A stretch of 39,299 nt of DNA from Microbulbifer okhotskensis (GTDB lineage: Bacteria; Pseudomonadota; Gammaproteobacteria; Pseudomonadales; Cellvibrionaceae). This document shows, one piece after another, positions 9,197 through 17,269 of this stretch; positions within the stretch are counted from its first letter, which is position 1, and each line of letters opens with the position of its first letter. The DNA is taken from positions 1-39,299 of the forward strand of contig NZ_JALBWM010000037.1 of assembly GCF_023895975.1 (NCBI RefSeq), read 5' to 3'. A program made the translations under genes and the position numbers. The notes below the pieces were generated by a model. It had not been told where the DNA came from, made no database searches, and saw nothing but the letters and a program-made list of their open reading frames with translations.

Positions 9197-9229
9197 GATC
9201 TGAATGTTCCCAAAATTTTTATTCAGATC
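9197..9229 (+). promoter_or_regulatory. Perfect 9-bp inverted repeat in the operon leader
   Basis: GATCTGAAT (9197-9205) and ATTCAGATC (9221-9229) form a perfect inverted repeat around a 15-base spacer. It lies just downstream of the candidate promoter and 35 bases before the first start codon. It could be an operator for a dimeric repressor at the transcription start, or a leader hairpin. There is no U-tract, so it is not a terminator. Confidence 0.5.
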
Positions 9230-9264
9230 TGACCTAATAATTTAGAATAAAAATTGGACTAAGA

Positions 9265-10734
9265 ATGTTTTCGCTTGCCGACCTATTCGTAAAAGTTATA
9301 GCAAACCGTTGGCAGGGGAGCCTGGTGGTTTTAGGTGGCAAGGGCTTGACGGCAGAATGCTGCGAGAAAGCACTAGTCCTGCTCAATGAAGAAGAGGTTG
9401 ACTTTAGGCCTGGTGATCGTGTGGTAGTGAGGACTCGGTCGGAGATTGAGGCTGTCGCCTTTATCTTGGCTGCTTGGAATTTGGGCTTGGTTATTGTTCC
9501 TGTGAAGGGGGATATCAGCCCCTCTGCGGTCGAGCGGCTTGCGTCGGACTGTAACGCCAAAGCGATATGGCAGGATGGCAATCTTACCGATCTTCAGTCG
9601 TATCGGTCGGAGCGCACTAAATTTAAAATATCTACACCAACTCGGGTAACCGGGGTTGATCTGGCGCTGATTGTTTACACCTCGGGAAGTACCGGTAAGC
9701 CAAAAGGCATTATGCTTACCCATCAAAATATTCTGACTTCTCTGGATTCCATTTGCCAGTACCTAAGCCTCACCGATAGTGATCGTGTGCTCTGTCTATC
9801 CCCCTTATCGTTCGATTATGGTCTCTATCAAGTATTGTTTGCGTTGTATATGGACTGTACAACGATTCTCTACGATAAGCCGTTTAACCCGATTCAAGCC
9901 CTGAAAGTTATTTCATCCCACCGCGTATCGGTACTGCCAATCGTGCCCGCAATGGGGGCTGCACTGGTCAAATTGATTTCCCTGGTGAAGCCAGACTTAT
10001 CCGAATTGCGCAGTATAACGAACACTGGCGGACACCTGTCTGAATATGTGGTTCGCTCTTGGAAGGAGTCTTGCCCGAACCTGAAAATCTATTCAATGTA
10101 TGGCCTGACTGAATGCAAGCGGGCCCTTTATCTTGAGCCTGAACTTTGGGAAGAAAAGATTGGATCTGTAGGAAGGCCAATACCCGGTCTCGATGCCAGG
10201 ATTTTTTTACAGGATGGTGATGCAATGACTTACCGGGAAGCTGAGGTAGCTGAAATCGGTGAGCTCTACGTCAGGGGAGCGGCGATTATGCAATCCTATT
10301 ATGATGTGACAGCCCAAGGCGGAGCAAAAATAGTGCCAGGTATCTATCGAGATGATAACTGGTTGGCTACCGGGGATCTGTTCACTCGGGATGTCGATGG
10401 TTTTTTGTATTTTAAAGGTCGTTTAAAAGATCTGATTAAGCAAGCAGGATTTTGTCTATTTCCAAAGGAATTAGAGAATCATATAGACTCGTGCTCGCTT
10501 GTCCATCTCAATGTCATAGTAGGCTCTCAAGACAGGTTTGAAAATGAAATCGCAGTGTGTGTAGTTGAACTTCATGAAAACACTGAAGGTTATCAAAAAC
10601 AATTTAGGACCTGGTTGAAAGATAATCTGGATTCTGACTATACCCCGAGAGAAATCAAATTTGTTGAGATCATGCAGCTAACCGCGAATAGTAAAGTCGA
10701 CAGAAAGCGCATTGAAGAGGAGTTGCAGGCGTAA
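9265..10734 (+). CDS. AMP-dependent ligase (acyl/aminoacyl-ACP synthetase, adenylation-domain family)
   Basis: This 489-residue ANL-superfamily enzyme would activate a carboxylate as its adenylate and pass it to a thiol. All core motifs are intact: YTSGSTGKPKG (138-148), YGLTE (279-283), ATGDLF (368-373), GRLKDLIK (385-392) and the catalytic lysine of NSKVDRK near 480-484. It is shorter than most fatty-acyl-CoA synthetases and resembles stand-alone ligases that load free carrier proteins, such as BtrJ, proline-loading PltF/RedM, or the ligase of the exosortase A locus. It is first in the operon. With the carrier protein at 21274 as likely acceptor, it is the probable entry enzyme. The substrate cannot be read from the sequence by eye. 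Confidence 0.88.
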   Translation: MFSLADLFVKVIANRWQGSLVVLGGKGLTAECCEKALVLLNEEEVDFRPGDRVVVRTRSEIEAVAFILAAWNLGLVIVPVKGDISPSAVERLASDCNAKAIWQDGNLTDLQSYRSERTKFKISTPTRVTGVDLALIVYTSGSTGKPKGIMLTHQNILTSLDSICQYLSLTDSDRVLCLSPLSFDYGLYQVLFALYMDCTTILYDKPFNPIQALKVISSHRVSVLPIVPAMGAALVKLISLVKPDLSELRSITNTGGHLSEYVVRSWKESCPNLKIYSMYGLTECKRALYLEPELWEEKIGSVGRPIPGLDARIFLQDGDAMTYREAEVAEIGELYVRGAAIMQSYYDVTAQGGAKIVPGIYRDDNWLATGDLFTRDVDGFLYFKGRLKDLIKQAGFCLFPKELENHIDSCSLVHLNVIVGSQDRFENEIAVCVVELHENTEGYQKQFRTWLKDNLDSDYTPREIKFVEIMQLTANSKVDRKRIEEELQA

Positions 10735-10839
10735 ATTTGATACTTTTATTTCATCGCAAAACAGATTTTTATAATAAATGCTAACCAAATTGAAAGTTGG
10801 CGAAGTAAGGTTTGATCGTTTGTCTATCGGGGGATAGCC

Positions 10840-11988
10840 ATGAGTGCTTCACAGAATTTGCTGGTCAGCCAGCTGAGTCAAAATAGAAAAAAAATTTCTA
10901 CACCTTGTTATGTCTATTCTTTACAAAGTGTTCAGAATAATTATAGAGATTTAAAAGTTCAGCTGGGTACTGGGCTGATCTATTCCTTAAAAGCCAATAG
11001 TTGTCTTGACCTGCTGGTGCGCTGTGGGCATGTCTTTGATGATGGTGTTGAGATTGCTTCCATTGGAGAATTAAACCTCCTTCCAAAAAGTGAGAGTCCC
11101 CGATATATCAATAACCCGTCTGCAGATAAAGCTTTTATTCGAGCGGCCATTGCTAGCAAATGTACCTTGGTCGTTGACAACATATCACAATTAAAGTTGA
11201 TAGCGGAATTTGTCGGTAAGCGTCCCATCAGCCCCCTTATTATTCGGCTCAACCCAAGGGTTCTGGATCGATTTGACGATGCCGCAAAGACAGTGCGTCG
11301 CGATCATTTCGGTTTCGATTGGGAGGATGCTCTGCAGGCGTTAAGCCTCTGCCAGTTACATGGGTTGGCGGTAGCTGGATTTCATGCATTTAGAGGCTCC
11401 TACGGTTTTGAGAAGTTTGCCTTTGCTACTGCAAAATCGGCTCTGCAAATTACCCGAGAATTTGAAAATACACTGAAATACCCACTATCCCTAGTGAACT
11501 TGGGGGGAGGTTTCGATCCAAGCTGGCGGAACCGTGCGTTTGATTTTTCACAATACCGCAATCTTATTTCAGAGTTTCCCGAACACATAAAAGTTGTCCA
11601 TGAAAGTGGTCGTGCGATCATGGGGAGTGCAGGCTACTTTGTCACTGAGGTCCGATATGTAAAATCCATCGATGGGCAACAGTATGGTATTTGTGATGGT
11701 GGTATGGCCCAGAATTTTCTGTTGGCAAAAACAGAGAGTACGTTCAAAAAATTTCAGCAACCCGTAATTTTGCGAAATGGGGAACCAGTGGACTCTACGG
11801 AAGAGGGGGTTAGCAGCTTATTGGTGGGCACATCCTGTAATAAAGAAGATGTGATTGGCGTAGCCAAGGGGGTTGGTGTACAGCCGGGCGACTTAGCCAT
11901 ATTTGGCGATTGCGGAGCCTATAACGCGACGTATACCGTTGCCCCTTTTCTGAATTTGCCGTCTTCAAAATCTTATCTTGTGGAATAG
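10840..11988 (+). CDS. Fold-type III PLP-dependent decarboxylase (Orn/DAP/Arg decarboxylase family 2)
   Basis: This 382-residue alanine-racemase-fold decarboxylase carries the PLP lysine at K51 (YSLKANS), a phosphate-binding glycine loop LGGGF (221-225), HESGRAI (254-260), a TSCNKEDVIG segment (331-340) with the family cysteine and aspartate, and GAYN near 359-362. All are expected catalytic features of ornithine/diaminopimelate decarboxylases. An adjacent ligase and a free carrier protein in the same operon point to decarboxylation of a carrier-bound amino acid, as BtrK does in butirosin biosynthesis. It could also act on a free amino acid. GGGGGATA precedes the ATG. The 105-base gap before it is the largest inside the operon. 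Confidence 0.9.
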   Translation: MSASQNLLVSQLSQNRKKISTPCYVYSLQSVQNNYRDLKVQLGTGLIYSLKANSCLDLLVRCGHVFDDGVEIASIGELNLLPKSESPRYINNPSADKAFIRAAIASKCTLVVDNISQLKLIAEFVGKRPISPLIIRLNPRVLDRFDDAAKTVRRDHFGFDWEDALQALSLCQLHGLAVAGFHAFRGSYGFEKFAFATAKSALQITREFENTLKYPLSLVNLGGGFDPSWRNRAFDFSQYRNLISEFPEHIKVVHESGRAIMGSAGYFVTEVRYVKSIDGQQYGICDGGMAQNFLLAKTESTFKKFQQPVILRNGEPVDSTEEGVSSLLVGTSCNKEDVIGVAKGVGVQPGDLAIFGDCGAYNATYTVAPFLNLPSSKSYLVE

Positions 11989-11991
11989 ATC

Positions 11992-13032
11992 ATGAAATTA
12001 CAACCGATTGCGGGCGGTTTTATAGCCAACCAATTGTCTGGTATTTCTCCTGTGCCCAGTACTTTGCAGGAGTTGCTTGAGAGGGCCTGTATTCGTCTGT
12101 TCGATGCATCAATGATTATCGAAGATTCTATGCAGGAACTGGCTCCTCTCAGGGATGCCTCGATCAAGCAGCCATTGGAGCAATTCGAGCAGACCTTCGT
12201 TATTGATCAAATTATTGATTCAGTCAGGGATGAGGGGCTGGCGGATAATTTTCACAATATGATCGGCTTGTTTGGATCAATTATGTTGAGTCTCACAGCC
12301 ACTGAAGAACAACTCCAGCAGGTGAATGATTGGGTCAATAGGGGTATTTTCGGCCACTTTCTCATGACAGACCCTGGAGGTCCAAGTTTACAAAGCTGGA
12401 AGACAGACCTCGATGATACAGAGGGAAATCTTGTACTGAATGTAGATAAAAATCACGGTATTGAAGCCCATAAACTGGGATTTGCCATGGTGGTTACCAA
12501 GCAGGCCGGGCGCCCCTTTCCTCTGACAGTTATGTTGCCACCTGAACTTTGCAGTCAGTTACACCAGAGGGCCATAGGTGAACCCTTTCTGGATGGGAAA
12601 TTACAGTTGGGAAACTGCAACGGTAGTGTCCCGATTCGCAAGGATATGTTATTGAGTAAGGGCGGTCTAGGCAGTGTCAATCGATTCTTGACTCTGGTAA
12701 GACCGCGTTTTGTAAAGTCATTGATGCATTTTGTTTTATGGCTAAACGGCCAGGGGGAAGCGGAGTTAACCAGTATTGATCAGGAGCATGTCGAGTATCT
12801 CATTTTTCTGTGTAATCAGCAGGTAGCAGAAACCGTATTTTCAATGCACAGCGTAAACCGCGTATTGGCGACCAAGTTTTCCAGTAATGAGCTGTTATTG
12901 GATCTGGTATCTACCGGAAAAATCAAGTCGCTTGCCCGGCAGCGAGATCTATTGGCGTTTACGAAAATGGAAGGTAGTTCATATCGATGTTTCTTCGAGA
13001 TCTACAGTAAATTTAAGGGCCTCCGGGTATGA
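11992..13032 (+). CDS. Degenerate acyl-CoA dehydrogenase-like protein
   Basis: This 346-residue protein follows the acyl-CoA dehydrogenase plan in diluted form: a helical N-terminal region, then FLMTDPGGPSLQSWKT (compare the family L-T-E-P-x-x-G-S-D...T), then VPIRKDMLLSKGGLGSVNRFL (compare V-P-x-x-x-L-L-G...G), then a helical C-terminal part. The usual FAD-contacting serine/threonine pattern is altered and I see no catalytic glutamate context such as IWEGTN. It may be a non-catalytic partner of the full-length dehydrogenase at 15404, or a specialised oxidase on carrier-bound substrates. Its size is close to prolyl-carrier dehydrogenases (PltE, about 380 residues). It starts three bases after the decarboxylase stop and overlaps the next gene by four. 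Confidence 0.6.
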   Translation: MKLQPIAGGFIANQLSGISPVPSTLQELLERACIRLFDASMIIEDSMQELAPLRDASIKQPLEQFEQTFVIDQIIDSVRDEGLADNFHNMIGLFGSIMLSLTATEEQLQQVNDWVNRGIFGHFLMTDPGGPSLQSWKTDLDDTEGNLVLNVDKNHGIEAHKLGFAMVVTKQAGRPFPLTVMLPPELCSQLHQRAIGEPFLDGKLQLGNCNGSVPIRKDMLLSKGGLGSVNRFLTLVRPRFVKSLMHFVLWLNGQGEAELTSIDQEHVEYLIFLCNQQVAETVFSMHSVNRVLATKFSSNELLLDLVSTGKIKSLARQRDLLAFTKMEGSSYRCFFEIYSKFKGLRV

Positions 13033-13865
13033 GTCTGTACTTGCGGTCCGCAGCTTTCACTCCGATTGAAACTATCAATATTTCAACAGGTGGTGGCGTG
13101 CCTGATGCTTTTGGGAAAATTGCAATAATTATTAAATCTCAAACTGATCGGGTGATATCGAGTGTTCCCGAAATTGATGCTACAAAGATAGATCGTCATT
13201 TTCTTTGTTCAACTATGATCGAGTTGCCGTTTAGCTCGTTGGCGATTAGGGAGCGGGACCTCAATTTCACCAAGCCGCCAGCGAAATTACCGGTTACCAG
13301 TTTTATCAATACGTATGAGTGTGCTTCTTGGGGCTATAGCTTGCGGCATTACTTGAAGCAGCGCCCAGACTCCACCTATATCATGGTAAGTATTCTGGAT
13401 GCGAACCTTATGGATCTCAGTTTTTGGCGAAGTAACGAAAACTGGGGGACCAGTGGATTTGGTCTATGCACTTTACTTATTGAAGTTCGGAATTTGAGCC
13501 TAGTGACCCTCACAGCCTCCTGTGCAATCACCTATAACACCACGGCTGAATTTGCGACGGTTATCCGAAAAATGGTGACTGGTCGCGATGATTTGACACT
13601 GTCACTACCTTTCTTTCCGGAAAATATTCGCCAGATTTTTACTAGACTTCTCAATGGTATCGAAAAACTTCCAGATTTACACGATAGGTGGGGCCACTGC
13701 TTTGGTAGTGATCCTTGGCTGAATATCATTTGTCAGGGCGTTGAGGGCAGGTTTACACAAGAAGAAAATCTATTGGCATGTTCAATTGCTTTAAATGGCT
13801 ACTACTGTACGACAGAGGTCTTGGTCGACACTAAAAGCAATTTTCTATTGTCGGAGGCTGTGTGA
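13029..13865 (+). CDS. Ketosynthase-like (thiolase-fold) protein, short and divergent
   Basis: This 278-residue protein has a thiolase/ketoacyl-synthase-like layout: a possible nucleophile C98 in TYECASWGYSL, a following hydrophobic strand (YIMVSILDANL), a NWGTSGFGLCTLLIE segment where the family has its glycine-rich G-D-G-A-x-A stretch, a GHCFGSDPW segment, and a C-terminal block (LLACSIALNGYYCTTEVLV) like the family ending. It is shorter than KAS III (about 320 residues), and the catalytic His/Asn context is not clear. It may condense, transfer acyl groups or be a non-catalytic partner of the protein at 14392. It overlaps its neighbours by four bases on each side. The assignment rests on pattern only. 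Confidence 0.45.
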   Translation: MSLYLRSAAFTPIETINISTGGGVPDAFGKIAIIIKSQTDRVISSVPEIDATKIDRHFLCSTMIELPFSSLAIRERDLNFTKPPAKLPVTSFINTYECASWGYSLRHYLKQRPDSTYIMVSILDANLMDLSFWRSNENWGTSGFGLCTLLIEVRNLSLVTLTASCAITYNTTAEFATVIRKMVTGRDDLTLSLPFFPENIRQIFTRLLNGIEKLPDLHDRWGHCFGSDPWLNIICQGVEGRFTQEENLLACSIALNGYYCTTEVLVDTKSNFLLSEAV

Positions 13866-14389
13866 AAACAACCGTACGGCTTTCAGGGGTTCTGGAACGT
13901 AACCCCTATCCATTGTCACCCAAAGTATGTGAAGCACGCATGTTGCCTTTGAAAGAAGAGAGTGACTTTATTGCTATATCGGCGCTTCCGGTAAATACCT
14001 GTCCAGTTTTACTGAATCACACTGAGCATTATCGTCTATTGGAGGAACTGCTGCAGATTATTGAGCAGTCAAGTCTGTCGATAGATATCATTTTGTTGAG
14101 AATGCAAATGCCTGCGGGTGGCCGTATGCCAAAGGCGTTCCTTACAGATTCTGTCCTAATGTTACACGATGTGGTCGGTGAGGAATCCATCCTGTTACGG
14201 GAAGGGAAATCATATATTGTCATTGAGGATTCTTTGCCGCGTCACCCATTTGAATCGGGATCCAATCAATTAGAAGTTAGGATTTCAACCGCTGAAAGCA
14301 GTCAATTACTGGTTGAAGCATTGGCAAAACAATTGATTGAGTGCGGTTTTGCAAACATAAAAATGTATACCATGGACGGGACAACCTAA
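13862..14389 (+). CDS. Unrecognised 175-aa operon protein
   Basis: It starts with GTG overlapping the previous stop (GTGA) and ends two bases before the next start, so it is translated as part of the operon. I do not recognise a family. The protein has no signal peptide or membrane segment and is probably mixed alpha/beta, with a hydrophobic strand (IDIILLRMQM) near 79-88 and a C-terminal helix (LLVEALAKQLIECGF) before its end. Lying between two ketosynthase-like genes, it could be a dedicated partner or detached subdomain of a condensing complex. That is speculation from position. Confidence 0.75.
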   Translation: MKTTVRLSGVLERNPYPLSPKVCEARMLPLKEESDFIAISALPVNTCPVLLNHTEHYRLLEELLQIIEQSSLSIDIILLRMQMPAGGRMPKAFLTDSVLMLHDVVGEESILLREGKSYIVIEDSLPRHPFESGSNQLEVRISTAESSQLLVEALAKQLIECGFANIKMYTMDGTT

Positions 14390-14391
14390 AA

Positions 14392-15411
14392 ATGTTTATC
14401 AAAGAGCTATGGGCTGATAATGGTGGCGAGCCCGAGCGGCTGCTCAGCTCATTGCGGCACTATCTTGACAAGTTTTCACTCTTGCCTGAGTTGGTATATG
14501 TGGTTTCTGCCGGAGAAGCCAATGTTTTACAAGAGCGACCGGTTGTAGAGTTCATCGCAGATCTTGAAGAGGCCGGGCATGACATTCATTTTGTAGGGAG
14601 TGCCTGTGCCAGCTTCCATGCGGCTGTGTTGAGTTACTCTAAAACAGCTAAAGATGATGCACTGGTCTTGAATCTTGAACTGGGTAAAGAGCGGCAGCAG
14701 GAGTGCTTGGACTCGTTGGGAGTTGGTACCAAGCTCGACCAAGATGGGTTGGATGTCTTTGTTGGCGTGTCGGCAAGCTGGCTGTGCCGGGATTATAGTG
14801 ACACTCACCTTTGCCAGATTTCTAGCTGCGATATTCTTTCCCAAGCACCATCGTTAAGTGGTGCCCCCGATTTGGTAAAGAATATTAAACAGATGGTCTC
14901 TGCCTTTAAGAGCCGGGAGACCCGAATCGTTTCTTTTGACATACAGTCAAAATGGGCCAAGGGCTTATTGAAGGGATTTTCTGCAGAGGAAAAAATTCTC
15001 TGGTTGCCAAGCATTGAAGAAAATGGGTGGCATTATTTAAGTATTAAACCCTTGATGGAAATTGTTAATTACTATCTCAAGCAGGAACGGACCGATCTCT
15101 GGCTGTTAACACTTGGCGGCGGTGGAAGAGTGGGGTGTTTGAAGATTGATTGCCCTTCACCGAGTTATCCGGGATTACTCTCCAGGCTGGTCAATGTTGA
15201 AACCCTTTCGTTGGAGGATGCTTATGTTGATTTTAATTCAGCACAGCTTATGGCTGATACCCTGGACCAAGATCACCTACCCCATATTCGCGAGGCATTA
15301 AGGTACCCTAAAAGCATTTACCGCGGACGACATAATCAGGTTTTTGATTGGGTACTGAATACGGTTAGTTGGCGAGCACTGTTAGATGGTCAAGGAGCCA
15401 GGCATGGGTGA
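14392..15411 (+). CDS. KAS III/thiolase-fold condensing-enzyme-like protein
   Basis: This protein of about 339 residues has HFVGSACASFHAAVLSYSK near 66-84, the nucleophile-elbow pattern of ketoacyl-ACP synthase III and related thiolase-fold enzymes, with C72 as likely active cysteine. Near 247 is LWLLTLGGGGRVGCLKI, like the closing strand of the fold. An alternative upstream ATG (14341) would overlap the preceding gene heavily, so the ATG at 14392 is preferred. Expected role: forming or transferring an acyl chain on the carrier protein. Substrate and catalytic competence (His/Asn partners) are not settled by eye. It overlaps the dehydrogenase gene by eight bases. Confidence 0.6.
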   Translation: MFIKELWADNGGEPERLLSSLRHYLDKFSLLPELVYVVSAGEANVLQERPVVEFIADLEEAGHDIHFVGSACASFHAAVLSYSKTAKDDALVLNLELGKERQQECLDSLGVGTKLDQDGLDVFVGVSASWLCRDYSDTHLCQISSCDILSQAPSLSGAPDLVKNIKQMVSAFKSRETRIVSFDIQSKWAKGLLKGFSAEEKILWLPSIEENGWHYLSIKPLMEIVNYYLKQERTDLWLLTLGGGGRVGCLKIDCPSPSYPGLLSRLVNVETLSLEDAYVDFNSAQLMADTLDQDHLPHIREALRYPKSIYRGRHNQVFDWVLNTVSWRALLDGQGARHG

Positions 15412-17269
15412 AAATATCTATAAAACTGATCTGAGCGAATTTCAGTTTCTTATTCAAGAGCAGTTCCATGAATCAAAAACACTACTGGGTGATGAGGTAT
15501 TTAAAGGCTGCACGCCCCAAATCATAGCTGAAGTATTACAGCGGGCAAAAAAGTTTGCTTATGAAGTGCTCGGACCGGCCTACCAGGAATCTGATCGACA
15601 AGGTTGCCGTCTTGAAAATGGAAGAGTAGAACTTCCCGATGCATTTCCATCAATGTGGAGCCGCTTTAAGAGCGATTGGGGGGAGATGTCATCCTTTAAC
15701 GGTGAGGATGACCGCACGGTGTTGCCCCCTTTCGTAATGCAGATGGTCCTGGAAATGTTTATGGGAGCAAACCCCAGCTTCATGACCTATGGAGGTTTTT
15801 GTCTGCCGTCTTCAACTTTGGTGGAGAAATATGGGACCGATCTACAAAAGAAACTCTTCAGCGACAAACTAGCTACATCAGAGTGGACATCCTGCTTGTG
15901 TTTAACCGAGCCTCAAGCCGGGAGTGATGTATCTTTGGTTGAGACCCGAGCGTCCAGGCAAGAAGATGGTAGCTACTTATTGACAGGTGAAAAGTACCTG
16001 ATCAGCGCCGGTATGCATGAACTCACAGAAAATAGCATCTATTTTGTGATGGGACGGGGGGAAAAAAGTGGCTCGGGTACCTACGGTCTGTCTTGTTTTA
16101 TGGTACCCAAATATTGGGTCGAAGAGGATGGCAGTCTGGGGGCATTCAATAATATTGAATGCTTGTCTCTGGCAGAGAAAATGGGTTTTAAAGGTTGTGC
16201 CAACACGCATTTACGCTTTGGCGGCCGGGGGCCATGTAGAGCTTACCTACTGGGAAATCGTGAGAATGTAGGATTATTACAGTTTCTCACCCTAATGAAT
16301 CAAGCACGGATAAGTACCGGTGTCTATGCGCTGGGAATGGCTTCCTCGGCCTACTATAACGCGCTTGCGTATGCGACAACTCGGTTGCAGGGAAAGAAAT
16401 TTCACGAGAGCTTTAGCTCAACTGCCAGTCGGGTCAATATTGTTGAGCACAGCGATGTTCAGCGTATGTTGCTTGAAATGAAATCAAAAGTAGAGGGTTG
16501 CAGGGCACTTGTTGCCAAACTGACATTGTCCGAAAGTTTGGTGAAAACCTATCAAGGGCGTGAAGAGCAAGAAAAGGCCTCGACTCATCACCAGGGACTT
16601 ATGAATCTTTTGACTCCAGTAGTCAAAGCCTATATCAGCGACCAGGCATGGCGTGTTTGTGAACTTGCGATCCAAACTTGCGGTGGGCAGGGGTATCTGC
16701 AGGGCTTGGGCATTGAACAGTACGCTCGGGATATCAAAGTCTTGGCAATTTGGGAGGGGACCAACTATATCCAAAGCCAGGATCTGATACGGGACAAACT
16801 TGGGCTCGGTAACTCAAGCAAGCTGTTCCAGTTTTACAAGGTCGAAGTCGATAATTTCCTCAATCGGGGATCGGATTACCCTCAGTTAAGCGTTGAGTTC
16901 TCACGATTAAAAACTTCTTTTGAACACTTTGAAATGGCCCTAAAAGTGGTTTATTCCTGGGTAAAAAGTAAAGAGATGTTTAAGATTCCGGCATATAGTA
17001 CCCGTATCCTGCATATGCTGGGGGACATTACTTTGGCTTGGCTACTGTTGGAGGCGGCTTGCGCTTCTGCCGACAGATTGAGTCGAGAGCCGGAAGCTAA
17101 CGATAGGGATTTTTATAAATCCAAGATCATTAGCGCCAAATTTTTCATTCGCAATGAATTGCCGCGAACAAAATACACGTTAGATATCCTCCAAGACAAC
17201 GAGTCATTTTGTGAGATGGAAGCGTCATCCTGGGATTCGTTGCTATCCGGCACAGAGGCACTTTCATGA
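15404..17269 (+). CDS. Large acyl-CoA dehydrogenase family flavoenzyme (DmdC/FadE5-like)
   Basis: This 621-residue flavoprotein belongs to the long acyl-CoA dehydrogenase subgroup that includes DmdC and mycobacterial FadE5. Motifs are the CLTEPQAGSD flavin signature (about 166-175), TCGGQGY (425-431) and IWEGTNYIQSQDL (449-461) with the likely catalytic glutamate E451. The extra C-terminal domain of about 150 residues is usual for this subgroup. The start at 15404 has AAGGAG seven bases upstream; an in-frame ATG at 15386 lies before that site. Expected reaction: alpha,beta-desaturation of a CoA- or carrier-bound acyl or aminoacyl thioester. It overlaps the halogenase-like gene by four bases (ATGA). 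Confidence 0.9.
   Translation: MGENIYKTDLSEFQFLIQEQFHESKTLLGDEVFKGCTPQIIAEVLQRAKKFAYEVLGPAYQESDRQGCRLENGRVELPDAFPSMWSRFKSDWGEMSSFNGEDDRTVLPPFVMQMVLEMFMGANPSFMTYGGFCLPSSTLVEKYGTDLQKKLFSDKLATSEWTSCLCLTEPQAGSDVSLVETRASRQEDGSYLLTGEKYLISAGMHELTENSIYFVMGRGEKSGSGTYGLSCFMVPKYWVEEDGSLGAFNNIECLSLAEKMGFKGCANTHLRFGGRGPCRAYLLGNRENVGLLQFLTLMNQARISTGVYALGMASSAYYNALAYATTRLQGKKFHESFSSTASRVNIVEHSDVQRMLLEMKSKVEGCRALVAKLTLSESLVKTYQGREEQEKASTHHQGLMNLLTPVVKAYISDQAWRVCELAIQTCGGQGYLQGLGIEQYARDIKVLAIWEGTNYIQSQDLIRDKLGLGNSSKLFQFYKVEVDNFLNRGSDYPQLSVEFSRLKTSFEHFEMALKVVYSWVKSKEMFKIPAYSTRILHMLGDITLAWLLLEAACASADRLSREPEANDRDFYKSKIISAKFFIRNELPRTKYTLDILQDNESFCEMEASSWDSLLSGTEALS

Noticed and set aside
13862..14389. The 175-aa protein considered as a third ketosynthase fragment
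   Set aside because: No nucleophile elbow or glycine-rich closing strand is visible, so it is left as unrecognised.
14341..14391. Upstream ATG for the second ketosynthase-like gene
   Set aside because: It would overlap the previous gene by 49 bases with no binding site; the ATG at 14392 fits the operon spacing.
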